Origin: Prochlorococcus sp. AG-363-P08
GTDB lineage: Bacteria; Cyanobacteriota; Cyanobacteriia; PCC-6307; Cyanobiaceae
Assembly (NCBI GenBank): GCA_003278195.1
Contig: QCGE01000005.1
Coordinates: forward strand, 1 to 64,000
DNA: 64,000 bases
Reading direction: 5' to 3'
Part shown: positions 11,195-21,411 of the stretch, in pieces
Position numbering within the stretch: position 1 is the stretch's first letter
Layout of the letters: each line of letters starts with the position of its first letter
Notes under the pieces: model-generated
Databases searched by the model: none
The model's input: only the letters and a program-made list of their open reading frames with translations
What the model was told of the DNA's origin: nothing
Translations under genes and position numbers: made by a program

Positions 11195-11377
11195 TTATTG
11201 ACTGAGGATTTCTTTGGATCAGTTGATAAGGGCCTTATGTAGGTTGCTTATCTATAAGCTGTTTATGTTGGCAAGCTAAGCATCTACTTTGTATTTTATG
11301 GACTTGTCTTCATCTCTACTACTTCAGGTTCATACCCACCCAAACTTTGACACATGCTTCTTTGACTATTTGAGCTA

Positions 11378-12166
11378 ATGATTTCTAAGCTGCCAGGCCC
11401 AGTAAATAATTCTGATTCAATTCGCCTTGCTATTGCCACTTGGCCTGAAGTTGAGAAATACCTCAAGCTATGTAAGGGAATAATTCTCCCAATTGGATCA
11501 ACAGAGCAACATGGACCAACAGGGGCAATAGGTACTGATGCTTTAACTGCTGAAGCCGTTGCAATAGAGATTGGAAGGCGGACAGGAGTCTTTGTTGCGC
11601 CAACACTTGCATATGGCATGGCAGAGCATCATTTGGGTTTTCCTGGGACGATGAGTCTTCAGCCTCAGACTTTATTGAAAGTAATTCATGATCTTGTGCT
11701 TTCTCTTGCAAGAAATGGATTTGAACGGATATATGTTTTGAATGGACACGGGGGGAATATTGCTACAGCTAAAGCTGCGTTTGCAGAGGTATATGGGACG
11801 GCCGTGAATTTAGGAATCCCTGTTGCCTCAACATTAAGATGCAAATTAGCCAATTGGTTCATGACCCCTACTGTATTTACTGAAGCCAGAAATCTTTATG
11901 GGGATAGAGAAGGCCAGCATGCGACTCCTAGTGAAATCTCTCTTACCCTTCATTTAGAACCAAGCCTTATTAAAAAACAACACGAACTTCCAGAGCCTGC
12001 TTTAGTTGGCCCTATTCATGGTTTTGAAGATTTTAAAAGACGTTATCCTGATGGACGGATGGGTTCAGACCCTTTTTTAGCTAGAGCTGAACATGGAGCT
12101 TTACTCCTTGAAAGGGCTGCAAAGGCATTAAGCCAAGATCTGGAAACTTTTCTTACTAAATCATGA
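11378..12166 (+). CDS. Creatininase family amidohydrolase
   Basis: [51 protein letters not shown]. Confidence 0.9.
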   Translation: MISKLPGPVNNSDSIRLAIATWPEVEKYLKLCKGIILPIGSTEQHGPTGAIGTDALTAEAVAIEIGRRTGVFVAPTLAYGMAEHHLGFPGTMSLQPQTLLKVIHDLVLSLARNGFERIYVLNGHGGNIATAKAAFAEVYGTAVNLGIPVASTLRCKLANWFMTPTVFTEARNLYGDREGQHATPSEISLTLHLEPSLIKKQHELPEPALVGPIHGFEDFKRRYPDGRMGSDPFLARAEHGALLLERAAKALSQDLETFLTKS

Positions 12167-12459
12167 GCAAGATCACAGCTGAAGATGTCAAAAAAGTAGC
12201 TATTCTTTCTAGGTTGGACTTACAACCAGAAAAAATAGAAACTTATACATCACAATTAGAAAAAATTCTTGACTATGTAGCTCAACTTCAGAAGATTGAT
12301 ACTCAGGGAGTTGAGCCTACAACAAGAGCCGTTGAAGTTATAAATGTAACTAGAGAAGATGTTGTTTTTGGAACTAAGGTCCGTAAGGAGATTTTAGAGT
12401 TAGGCCCTCAAAGAGAAGGTGAATTCTTTAGAGTTCCAAAGATTCTATCGGAAGATTAA
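12163..12459 (+). CDS. gatC: Aspartyl/glutamyl-tRNA(Asn/Gln) amidotransferase subunit C
   Basis: [46 protein letters not shown]. Confidence 0.95.
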   Translation: MSKITAEDVKKVAILSRLDLQPEKIETYTSQLEKILDYVAQLQKIDTQGVEPTTRAVEVINVTREDVVFGTKVRKEILELGPQREGEFFRVPKILSED

Positions 12460-12460
12460 A

Positions 12461-13501
12461 CTATGGTTTTCTACTATAATTTGGTATAACAGCAGTGCGG
12501 TGTAGCAAGCCTATCCATTGACGCTTTAATCTGATTGTTGGAAGGAATTTTGCAATTGGTCTCATTTTACTTCTTCGCTTTTTGTGACTTCGGATCCCTA
12601 TAAGCACGTCGTACAAGAAATTAAGGCTGTCTGAGCGACTTTCAAAAATTCCCATTCTTTGTGGTGATCCTTTCGCGTCTAGTAAGGGCTTAGCTGCTTG
12701 ATATGCTGGTTGGTACTCAAACCAAGGAATTGATGGCCAAAGGTGATGAACAAGGTGGTAATTTTGACCCATTATCAATAGATTCATTAATCTACTTGGA
12801 TAAACTCTTGCATTTGTCCAGCGGTTTCTTGAGAGGAATGGCCGATGAGGAAGATAGTCAAAGAATATCCCTAGAGTGACTCCAACCATTAAGGCAGGGC
12901 CAAACCAAAGATTATATATAACGTTCATAAAGTTATATTTAATTCCTGCAATTATGATTGCAATAAATAATCCCCTTTCAATGCCCCATTGTAATAATTC
13001 AAATTTGCGCCAAAGGCGTCGGTTAAAGAAGAAATACTCGTGATAGAAAAATCGAGGTGCTATTAGCCATACGGGTCCAAAAGTGCTGACTATGTGGTCA
13101 GGGTCATTTTTGGGATCATTTACATGGGAGTGATGTTGCAGATGAACTCTTGTAAAGACTGGAAAACTGAATCCAAGCAATATCGCGGCCCCATGCCCCA
13201 TAGCTTGATTTATCCATTGATTAGGGTGGGCGGCCTTATGGCAAGCATCGTGAATAACTGTTCCTTCCATGTGAAGGGAGAGAAATGCCAACCCAACTAA
13301 AACTGGCAAAGGCCAAACCCCTTGATACCATTGCCAGATTGTCAGCCCTGCCAAGCAATAACCTCCTATAAATAAGGCCACTGTTGGATTCCAAGCAGGT
13401 GGGGGGTCTAAGTATTTTTGTAGGACTTTTTGCCAGTAAGCAATCGAGTGCAATGCGCTTGACACTTCAGTTGACTTTTTTCTGGAGAGTCCCTTGGTCA
13501 T
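12461..13501 (-). CDS. crtR: Beta-carotene hydroxylase (fatty-acid-desaturase-like)
   Basis: His boxes HDACHKAAHP, HLQHHSHVNDPKNDPDH, NYHLVHHLWPSIPWF. Confidence 0.92.
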   Translation of the reverse strand: MTKGLSRKKSTEVSSALHSIAYWQKVLQKYLDPPPAWNPTVALFIGGYCLAGLTIWQWYQGVWPLPVLVGLAFLSLHMEGTVIHDACHKAAHPNQWINQAMGHGAAILLGFSFPVFTRVHLQHHSHVNDPKNDPDHIVSTFGPVWLIAPRFFYHEYFFFNRRLWRKFELLQWGIERGLFIAIIIAGIKYNFMNVIYNLWFGPALMVGVTLGIFFDYLPHRPFLSRNRWTNARVYPSRLMNLLIMGQNYHLVHHLWPSIPWFEYQPAYQAAKPLLDAKGSPQRMGIFESRSDSLNFLYDVLIGIRSHKKRRSKMRPIAKFLPTIRLKRQWIGLLHRTAVIPNYSRKP

Positions 13502-13663
13502 TGCCTCTGATGCTCACAAGAAAAAATAGCCATATCACAACCACTTACAAAACCAATGTCTATTGAGGAGCTTGAGCCTCAATGATTTTAGACCCTGCTA
13601 GGTAGAACTAGTCCCTTAAAAATTCGACCAGTGAATGTGATTCGATTAAGCTTAAACATACCT

Positions 13664-13745
13664 GCGGTCGTGGCGGAATTGGTAGACGCGCGAGTTTTAG
13701 GTACTCGTATCTTCGGGTGTGGGAGTTCAAGTCTCCCCGACCGCA
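13664..13745 (+). tRNA. tRNA-Leu (anticodon TAG)
   Basis: Long variable arm cloverleaf GCGGTCG..CGAGT-TTTAGGT-ACTCG..GGGAGTTCAAGTCTCCC..CGACCGCA. Confidence 0.95.
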
Positions 13746-13848
13746 TTACACCTTTTACCTTGAATTCCCATTTGATTCCCTTTGGTTCTCTATGACCTTT
13801 TTAAAAATTTTGGAATATCCCCATAATGGGAAAGGACCTTAGGGCAAA

Positions 13849-14298
13849 ATGCTCGCAATCTTTATCGGAGACCTTTCTTTGTTGATAGGAGCATCATTGA
13901 TGCTGCTTCCACTTGTTGTAACCGAATTGAGTCGGCCCCGTGATGCAGCTTGGGGAGCAGTTTTTCTTATTTGGGCTCTTGTCTTGATTACTAATAATGA
14001 TCGAATGGGAGGGGCTCCAATGCTCGCTGTTCTTTCTAGTTCTCTGTTAATTGGCAGGCTTGGGGTTGAAGTAGCTCAAAATCGTTGGAATCAATTAAGT
14101 GGTGATGAGAGAGTTAAGCTCGCAACTCTTGGCAGATGGACTAATAGTTTTTCTGAATTAAACATGATTCTTCGGAAATTAGGAGGGAACCTGATCAATC
14201 ATTCTGGCGCCAGGAGAACTAAAGCAAAAGTCAAAAAAAAATGGGTTCGCGCTGAGGGAAACATTGTCGATGAAGAAAGCAGAGATAGTGCGGAATGA
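13849..14298 (+). CDS. Ycf66-like conserved protein
   Basis: N-terminal membrane segments and RPRDAAWGAVFLIWALVLITNNDRMGGAPMLAVLSSSLLIGRLGVEVAQNRW. Confidence 0.75.
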   Translation: MLAIFIGDLSLLIGASLMLLPLVVTELSRPRDAAWGAVFLIWALVLITNNDRMGGAPMLAVLSSSLLIGRLGVEVAQNRWNQLSGDERVKLATLGRWTNSFSELNMILRKLGGNLINHSGARRTKAKVKKKWVRAEGNIVDEESRDSAE

Positions 14299-14620
14299 AC
14301 CCAAGTCTTGGAAAGGAGGGTTGGTGCCAACGGTGGAATCGATTCCGGGGAACTAAATGGACAATATTTAATTGGTCTCTTGATGAGACTGATAACGACT
14401 CAGAATTCTCTGCTTCTTTCCATACCACTTGGTCCCCTGTTTCGGAAATTGCATTGGAGGTTATTTTTACAAAGTTTCTGATGCAAGTTTCACTCTTTCT
14501 TATTCAGAATCAGCGTGTGACTTCGCAGGTTTAATCGTTGCTCAAAATGACAAGGCACTCGACAGTTTAAAAGCACTTTCAGCTATTCAAGAGAGATGGG
14601 AGAAAAAGAACCATCCTTAA
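14295..14620 (+). CDS. Hypothetical protein, probably one gene split by a frameshift
   Basis: ORF 14295..14534 (frame 0) and ORF 14429..14620 (frame 2) overlap; the second reads as coherent protein to its stop; the CCCC run at about 14433-14436 is the likely shift point. Confidence 0.5.
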
Positions 14621-14791
14621 GTATTTGCAAATTAAAGACGTAAGTTTGTATGCTTTTAATCAAACACCATAACGTGGTTTATATCGACTTCTGCTAGATC
14701 AATGCTTGAAAAGCGATTAAATAGGTAATCAGAAAATTGTCTGAATTATTGTAGAATAAAGAAATCATATAGAGAAGAATCTAAGAAAAAT

Positions 14792-15643
14792 CTAGTTATT
14801 TTTCACCGTAATTAGGTAATCACAATTCAATCTTCCGAATTGTGATTTTTCTACTTCATTTGTTCTCCTATAATCAACTTTATTTAATAAGTCGATAGGG
14901 AAAATTTGAAAATCATATCTTTTTAGCATGGCATAAATTCCTAAAGTATCTTCCATACCATTTCGAGCCATATCTGTATGATGTTCTAAGTATATATTCT
15001 TGACTTTTTTAAGAGTATCTTGGGCGCCCAGCAAAGCCTCATACTCATAACCTTCGATATCAATTTTTAGTAATCTTATTGAAGATTCTTTTTCCAACAA
15101 TTTGTCTAAAGTAATCGTCTTTATCGCCTGTGAATTTTGCGCAGATGAATCATCTTCTACAACATAGTTACAATCATCTGCGCTCATATTTGTAATATAT
15201 GCTTGATTATTTGAATCCGATGAAACAATAAAATTGTATATTTTAATGTCCGCATTGTTTAATTCAATGTTATCTTTTAATCTAAAAAAAGTTGTCTTAT
15301 TAGCTTCTATAGCATAAACCCTGCCTAGACTGCCAACTAAAGACTTAGAAAAAAGCGACAAAGTTCCAATATTTGCTCCCACATCAACATAAGTATCACC
15401 GGAGCGAAGAATTTGGCGAATAATGTTTTCTTCCTCCAAGCGCTCTTTTTGTCCATTCCCAAAGAAGTTGACCGCAATATTTGATTGGGATAATCGAATG
15501 AGATAACTGTTCCTATTTATAATTATATTTCTAGAGAGTCGCTCATTCTTAACAATAATTCTGGCGAAAAAATATCTTAAGGGATGCTTGGCTTTTTTTG
15601 CATCAGCTATAAGAGAATATAATTTCCGAATAGGAGCCAGCAA
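14792..15643 (-). CDS. FkbM family SAM-dependent methyltransferase
   Basis: GDTYVDVGANIGTLSLFSKSLVG, VYAIEANKTTFFRLKDNIELN, RLLKIDIEGYEYEALLGA. Confidence 0.9.
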   Translation of the reverse strand: MLAPIRKLYSLIADAKKAKHPLRYFFARIIVKNERLSRNIIINRNSYLIRLSQSNIAVNFFGNGQKERLEEENIIRQILRSGDTYVDVGANIGTLSLFSKSLVGSLGRVYAIEANKTTFFRLKDNIELNNADIKIYNFIVSSDSNNQAYITNMSADDCNYVVEDDSSAQNSQAIKTITLDKLLEKESSIRLLKIDIEGYEYEALLGAQDTLKKVKNIYLEHHTDMARNGMEDTLGIYAMLKRYDFQIFPIDLLNKVDYRRTNEVEKSQFGRLNCDYLITVKNN

Positions 15644-15790
15644 AGCTTAGAAGGGATTCCAATAAAATATATTCTAGTACTCCTAAATATTTTTTAGGGT
15701 AAAGTCAAAGAATAATTGACAAATGGTTGAGATAATGCGAAATTAATACTAGGAATTTCAGTAGAATGCTAGGGGTTGGAATTCTTATTG

Positions 15791-15952
15791 ATGATGAGGT
15801 TCTCGTCAGAGGATCTCCCTACATATTTTATTGAATTAACAGGTACTCATCACATGCATAATGATTCAGGCATTAAAATATTAGATTTTAGTAGAGATTC
15901 TTATTTAGCAAGCTCTCCACAAGAGGCATTGCTTAGATTAAATTCGACATAG
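15791..15952 (+). other. Short orphan ORF (53 aa) or gene remnant
   Basis: MMRFSSEDLPTYFIELTGTHHMHNDSGIKILDFSRDSYLASSPQEALLRLNST*, below the ORF-track length cutoff; coding-like composition. Confidence 0.35.
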
Positions 15953-15966
15953 CATGGAATTAAAAT

Positions 15967-16833
15967 TTGTTTAAAATTTATTCTCTAATTATGAAAAGAC
16001 AAATTCGTAGCCTTGCGGCAAGGGTGAAGAATAAGTACCTTATGATTCGTAATCCTCTGACTATTGTAGAAACATTTTCTTCGAGTAAATCTTTCGAGAC
16101 CTCTCCAGGCATTATACCTTCAGTCTGCTATCAAACCTGGGAAGATAATAAGTTTAGGCTTCAGTTTGCAAAGAACATTTCATCATTCCATAAGATGAAT
16201 AAAGGGGTCGATTTCATTTTATACACATCAGACCAAAGAAATAAATATATGAATTCCGGCATTTGGGAAGGAACCGAAATAAGTCATATTTATAATCAGT
16301 GCTTGTTTGGTGTTATGCAAGCCGACATCTTTAGATATTGCATCTTATATGAAAAAGGGGGCTTCTATATTGATATAGCTAGGAAGCTTCCTAAGAATTT
16401 ATTAAGCTATATTGACTCAGAGAGTGAGTACACATTGTTCTTCCCTGTTGATCAAGATTTAGAATCTTTGCAGCTCTCCAGCAAAAGCATCCTCCACAAT
16501 ATGCCATTATCTAGAACTGTAATTAATGGTTTGCTTGCATTTAGAGCAAATCATCGAATTCTAGAGAATGTTATCAACTCAATTTGCGAGATATATCCCT
16601 TTTACCAAAATAATGTTCAAAAAGATCCTCGTAAATCCTTGATCAATCTCACCGGGCCAGGAGTCCTTACAAGATGTGTTATTGATTATTCTAAATTGTT
16701 TAATTTAGAATCTAAATCACTTTATTATATAGATCTACATTCTAGTAAATACAACATCACTGGTTCAAAACTCAGATACCTAGATCATCCGTACTATGGT
16801 TTAAGTAGAAATAATAAGCTCTTCAAAAATTGA
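15967..16833 (+). CDS. Glycosyltransferase with DXD-like region (OCH1 / Gly_transf_sug type)
   Basis: IPSVCYQTWEDNKF and MQADIFRYCILYEKGGFYIDIARKLPKNL resemble the family's N-terminal and GGxYxDxD regions. Confidence 0.8.
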   Translation: MFKIYSLIMKRQIRSLAARVKNKYLMIRNPLTIVETFSSSKSFETSPGIIPSVCYQTWEDNKFRLQFAKNISSFHKMNKGVDFILYTSDQRNKYMNSGIWEGTEISHIYNQCLFGVMQADIFRYCILYEKGGFYIDIARKLPKNLLSYIDSESEYTLFFPVDQDLESLQLSSKSILHNMPLSRTVINGLLAFRANHRILENVINSICEIYPFYQNNVQKDPRKSLINLTGPGVLTRCVIDYSKLFNLESKSLYYIDLHSSKYNITGSKLRYLDHPYYGLSRNNKLFKN

Positions 16834-16961
16834 ATAAGCTATGCGGCGCAAACTCTTAAAGCAAAGGATTTGGCTTTCTTCAATTAAAAATCCTCATATC
16901 AAATTTTTGATATGAAGGTCTCAGCTAAATAGAGGTTTAGGAATTCACCTATGAAATCTAT

Positions 16962-17343
16962 TTAGAAGCTGAACGTAGTCTTAACTACCGCTTCACAAGT
17001 TGGTGAAGTAAGCATTGTTTCCTAATCCCGAAGTATTAGCAAGGCAGAAACCAGCAGGAGTCACAGTGATGGTTTTTGAGACCTGAATTTACTTCCACCA
17101 TTCCATTGCTCAGTTAGTGTCATCATCATCGTCATGAGTGTTGAGACCCCAGCCAGCACTGATAGTTGGAATAATTCCAGTTTCAGAAGGTGACCACCAT
17201 GCACTAATTGCATAGGCATTTGAAGGACCGATGTCATCAAGGGATGCAGCTAGAGGTGTGGCTTTACCACCAGATAGCATGCCAGTGTTGTTGTCACTGT
17301 CAGCATAGGTGTAAGCGCTAGCAATATTCCCATCGAGATTCAC
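16962..17343 (-). pseudogene. Decayed 3' remnant of a cyanobacterial outer-membrane porin (Som-like)
   Basis: SAYTYADSDNNTGML..SNAYAISAWWSPSETGIIPTISAGWGLNTHDDDDDTN* followed in frame by AMEWWK*IQVSKTITVTPAGF..*, then after a frameshift EAVVKTTFSF*. Confidence 0.8.
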
Positions 17344-17449
17344 TACATCTCAGCAAAATCACAATTCACCAATCAGTGTGGAATTAGAATCGGAAGGTCC
17401 CTTGGGCTCGCCTGAGGATTCATAATTCTTCTGCAGCAGCAGCACTCAA

Positions 17450-20356
17450 GTGACTAAGGAGAAAGACCAGGGCGCTGATTCACGAACCTCTTACAAGGAA
17501 ACCTTAAATCTTTTGAAGACAGGTTTTTCTATGCGAGCAAATTCTGCCGCTAGAGAACCTGAAATTCAGGATTTTTGGCGCCAAAAGAGAATTGATTTTG
17601 ATCTAGGAATAAGCAATAAGGGCCCCATATTTACTCTTCATGATGGACCGCCTTATGCAAATGGCGCCCTGCATATGGGACATGCCCTTAATAAGGTCCT
17701 AAAAGACATTATTAATAAATACAAGATCCTCAAAGGATATAAGGTTCGTTTTGTTCCTGGTTGGGACTGCCATGGACTTCCAATTGAATTAAAGGTTCTT
17801 CAATCAATTGATAAGGATCAGCGAAAGAATTTGTCTCCTATCAAGCTAAGAAAGAAGGCTGCGGCATTTGCACTTAAGCAGGTGAAAAGTCAAATGTCTG
17901 GTTTTCAGCGATGGGGGATATGGGCAGATTGGCAAAAACCTTATTTAACGCTTCAAAAAGAATATGAAGCGGCACAAATAGAACTGTTTGGTTCGATGGT
18001 TTTAAAGGGATACATATACAGAGGGTTTAAGCCTGTGCATTGGAGTCCTAGTTCTCAAACTGCACTTGCAGAGGCAGAGCTTGAATACCCCGATGGACAT
18101 ACTAGTCCAAGTATTTATGTGGCTTTCCCAGTTTTAGAAATTCCGGAGAGTTTGAGAAATGAGTTGCTTTCTCAGGGACTTGATTTACCTACAAAGAAAT
18201 CTGAGCTCGAGAAAAAAATCAAAGTAGTTGTATGGACAACAACACCTTGGACGCTTCCTGCTAATTTGGCTGTCTCGGTAAATAAGTCTCTTGATTATTC
18301 TTTTGTTGCTTATAAAACAGATGAAATATTAGTAATAGCTACTGACCTTGTTGGAGAAATTAGTCATAAACTTGGTACTAAGTTAGAAGTTCTTAGTAGC
18401 TGCAAAGGAGAATTACTTTTTGGAACTTTATATAGACATCCATTAATTGATAGGACTGGATCTGTGCTTTTTGGTGAAGATTATATTAATACTGAAACTG
18501 GTACTGGCCTAGTTCATACTGCCCCTGGCCATGGTGTAGATGATTTCAACACAGGGAAAAAGTATGGGCTGCCTGTATTATGTCCAGTTGATGAGAAGGG
18601 TATACTTACTACTGAGGCTGGACCTTTTAAAGGACTGGATGTCCTTAGAGATGCTAATCAGACCATTATTGATTCTCTGGAAAGCTCAAATTCACTTTTG
18701 AAGTACGAGCTATATGAACATAGATACCCTTATGACTGGAGAACCAAGAAGCCCACTATTTTTCGCGCTACAGAACAATGGTTTGCTTCAGTTGAGGGCT
18801 TCCGCAAACAAGCTTTAAATGCAATTGAAGAGGTTGAGTGGATGCCACATTCTGGTCGAAATCGTATTGCCTCAATGGTAAATGACAGAGGGGATTGGTG
18901 TATTTCTCGCCAAAGGACTTGGGGTGTTCCAATACCAGTATTTTATGAAAGAGATGGTAATGATGTTTTATTAAATGCTGAGACAATTTCTCACCTAGTA
19001 GAACTTATCTCTAAGCATGGATCTGACATTTGGTGGGAAAAAGAGGAAGTAGATTTGCTCCCTCCAAGCTATTCATCTCAAGCAAAGAGATGGAAGAAAG
19101 GCACAGATACTATGGATGTATGGTTTGACTCTGGCTCAAGCTGGACAGCTGTAGCACGCAAAAGAGATGATTTAAATTTTCCTGCAGATTTATATTTAGA
19201 AGGCTCAGATCAACATAGAGGATGGTTCCAGTCTTCTCTTCTTACCTCTGTAGCAGTTTCAGGTAAGGCACCTTATCGAAGGGTCTTGACACATGGATTT
19301 GCGCTTGATGAGAAAGGACGAAAGATGAGCAAGTCAATGGGAAATGTTATTGATCCATTGGTAATTATTAAGGGTGGAAATAACCAGAAGAAGGATCCTC
19401 CTTATGGGGCTGATGTTTTGAGATTATGGGTGAGTTCTGTTGATTATTCGGTTGATGTCCCTATAGGTGGAAATATTCTTAAACAATTGGCAGATGTATA
19501 TCGTAAGGTAAGGAATACTTCCAGGTACCTACTAGGGAATATTCACGATTTCAATCCAAATGTTGATGCAGTTCAAATAGAAGATATGCCATTACTTGAT
19601 CGCTGGATGTTACATAGAACAGCAGAAGTTTTTGATGAAATAACCAAGGCATTTAATAATTATGAGTTCTATAAATTCTTTCAGTTGCTCCAAAATTATT
19701 GTGTGACTGACCTTTCGAATTTTTATCTTGATATAGCAAAAGATCGGTTGTATGTAAGTTTTCATTCAGATCGAAGAAGAAGATCCTGCCAGACAGTACT
19801 TTCCCATATTATAGAAGGACTTGCAGTTTTAATTTCTCCTGTGCTTTGTCACATGGCTGAGGATATATGGCAAAATTTGCCTTATCCTGTAAAAGAAGAC
19901 TCTGTTTTTCAACGAGGATGGCCTGAGCCCCCACAGAATTGGCGAGATGATACTTTGTCAGGATATATGGAGCACTTACGTGAGTTAAGAACTTTAGTAA
20001 ATCGTGTTTTAGAAGATTGTCGAAACAGGCAAGAATTAGGAGCTTCCCTTGAGGCCGCAATACGTGTTGAACCTCGCTCTCCAGGTCTTATCTCTGCATT
20101 GAATTGGTTGAGTGAAAAAGGAGATCCAGAAGTAGATGGATTGCGAGATTGGCTTTTGGTTTCTCAATTTCAGTTATCAGGAGAGCCATGGGCTGAAGTG
20201 ATTGAAAGTAAGGATAATGAATTTTTGACTATAGAAGTAGCAAGAGCGAGGGGAAGAAAATGCTCTAGATGTTGGCACTTTGAACAAGACATTGGACTAG
20301 ATAGCTCTCACCCTGATGTATGTGGACGTTGTATTGATATTCTTATTAGGAATTGA
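17450..20356 (+). CDS. ileS: Isoleucyl-tRNA synthetase
   Basis: [19 protein letters not shown] (HIGH), [17 protein letters not shown] (KMSKS), C-terminal zinc cysteines CSRCW..CGRC. Confidence 0.98.
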   Translation: MTKEKDQGADSRTSYKETLNLLKTGFSMRANSAAREPEIQDFWRQKRIDFDLGISNKGPIFTLHDGPPYANGALHMGHALNKVLKDIINKYKILKGYKVRFVPGWDCHGLPIELKVLQSIDKDQRKNLSPIKLRKKAAAFALKQVKSQMSGFQRWGIWADWQKPYLTLQKEYEAAQIELFGSMVLKGYIYRGFKPVHWSPSSQTALAEAELEYPDGHTSPSIYVAFPVLEIPESLRNELLSQGLDLPTKKSELEKKIKVVVWTTTPWTLPANLAVSVNKSLDYSFVAYKTDEILVIATDLVGEISHKLGTKLEVLSSCKGELLFGTLYRHPLIDRTGSVLFGEDYINTETGTGLVHTAPGHGVDDFNTGKKYGLPVLCPVDEKGILTTEAGPFKGLDVLRDANQTIIDSLESSNSLLKYELYEHRYPYDWRTKKPTIFRATEQWFASVEGFRKQALNAIEEVEWMPHSGRNRIASMVNDRGDWCISRQRTWGVPIPVFYERDGNDVLLNAETISHLVELISKHGSDIWWEKEEVDLLPPSYSSQAKRWKKGTDTMDVWFDSGSSWTAVARKRDDLNFPADLYLEGSDQHRGWFQSSLLTSVAVSGKAPYRRVLTHGFALDEKGRKMSKSMGNVIDPLVIIKGGNNQKKDPPYGADVLRLWVSSVDYSVDVPIGGNILKQLADVYRKVRNTSRYLLGNIHDFNPNVDAVQIEDMPLLDRWMLHRTAEVFDEITKAFNNYEFYKFFQLLQNYCVTDLSNFYLDIAKDRLYVSFHSDRRRRSCQTVLSHIIEGLAVLISPVLCHMAEDIWQNLPYPVKEDSVFQRGWPEPPQNWRDDTLSGYMEHLRELRTLVNRVLEDCRNRQELGASLEAAIRVEPRSPGLISALNWLSEKGDPEVDGLRDWLLVSQFQLSGEPWAEVIESKDNEFLTIEVARARGRKCSRCWHFEQDIGLDSSHPDVCGRCIDILIRN

Positions 20357-20466
20357 TAGCTTAAATAGATTGAGAACGCTTTATTTGGATCAGCAAATAT
20401 CCTAGTTCATTGATTGATACCATAATCTTCTATTTGATAAATTTTAGAAATATGTATTCAAATTAC

Positions 20467-21078
20467 TTAGAATTCTCCTGCTATTCTTCCCTGTCTTGGT
20501 AGTCTTATTAATAACCATTGTAAAAGGCCAACAATATATGCAAGAAGACCTATATAGCCAATAAAAGCTGCCACACCTTCTGTCCAGTTTCCCCCAAAGA
20601 GAAATCCAAAAATTGTTGACAAGACTTGATGTATCCCTTTTGGGGTTTCCAACCAAGAGGCACATTGAGGCATTGAGATTGTTTGTACACAAGGAAGACC
20701 CAGAGAAGTTGTTAACACTGCAAGAAGACAAAATCCACTTAGAGCCCAACGCCATATACGTACAGTTAAAGGTAGAGGTCTCCATGGTGGTAAGTCCGCG
20801 AGCTCCTCGTTTAGGTCTACCCAGAACCAGACTGATATAAACATTAAGATTGGCGCTGCAAATGCTGTTAAATACCCGAGGGCCTTCTTATCAGTGAGGA
20901 GCAGCATGCTTACAACAAGTAGGCTCGCCACTTTCCAATAGATGATTAGCAATCTCATCATTGAGGCTTCCTTCTGGAAAAATGCCCAAATGATTAGTAA
21001 AAGTGGTAGACCTATGGCAAACGAAGCGGCAAGACGGTAGGTAAGCCATACCAAAATGTCGTAACTAAGACCTTGCAC
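20467..21078 (-). CDS. Conserved membrane protein (DUF3177-like)
   Basis: 203-aa multi-TM ORF with PCVQTISMPQCASWLETPKGIHQVLSTIFGFLFGG; family assignment from memory. Confidence 0.75.
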   Translation of the reverse strand: MQGLSYDILVWLTYRLAASFAIGLPLLLIIWAFFQKEASMMRLLIIYWKVASLLVVSMLLLTDKKALGYLTAFAAPILMFISVWFWVDLNEELADLPPWRPLPLTVRIWRWALSGFCLLAVLTTSLGLPCVQTISMPQCASWLETPKGIHQVLSTIFGFLFGGNWTEGVAAFIGYIGLLAYIVGLLQWLLIRLPRQGRIAGEF

Positions 21079-21334
21079 AAAAGAATTCTCGACATCTCAT
21101 CATTATCGATCCCTGTGTAGAACTTTTGCTGTTGTTAAGGTCAACTTTGTGGAGATCTTGTCTTTTTTGATTGGTTTTGCATACATTTAGTTCATTTCTA
21201 ATAGCTTCAGAGTTGTCAGGAAAGCCCTCTGAGAGGAAAATTGTCAGTCTCAACCGAGTTTTTTGGATATGGATATGCAGGGTGGTTTCTGTTTGGGTCA
21301 GATAAGGCTCTTCGGAACAGCTACCGTTATTCAT
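21065..21334 (-). CDS. Possible small hypothetical protein upstream of the DUF3177-like gene
   Basis: In-frame ATG at 21334 gives MNNGSCSEEPYLTQTETTLHIHIQKTRLRLTIFLSEGFPDNSEAIRNELNV..., overlapping the next gene's start by 14 nt. Confidence 0.35.
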   Translation of the reverse strand: MNNGSCSEEPYLTQTETTLHIHIQKTRLRLTIFLSEGFPDNSEAIRNELNVCKTNQKRQDLHKVDLNNSKSSTQGSIMMRCREFFCARS

Positions 21335-21411
21335 ACCTATCGCGCTTGTCGGAGCTTTTTCAGGCAGGCCAATGTTTCTAGAAGTTTTCAGAGTATGTGG
21401 GGTATTGAATA

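Noticed and set aside
13664-17440. Idea that trnL served as an attachment site for an integrated element
   Set aside because: No integrase and no repeated tRNA 3' end visible at the far boundary near ileS.
20444-20785. 113-aa minus-strand ORF
   Set aside because: Out-of-frame shadow within the DUF3177-like gene.
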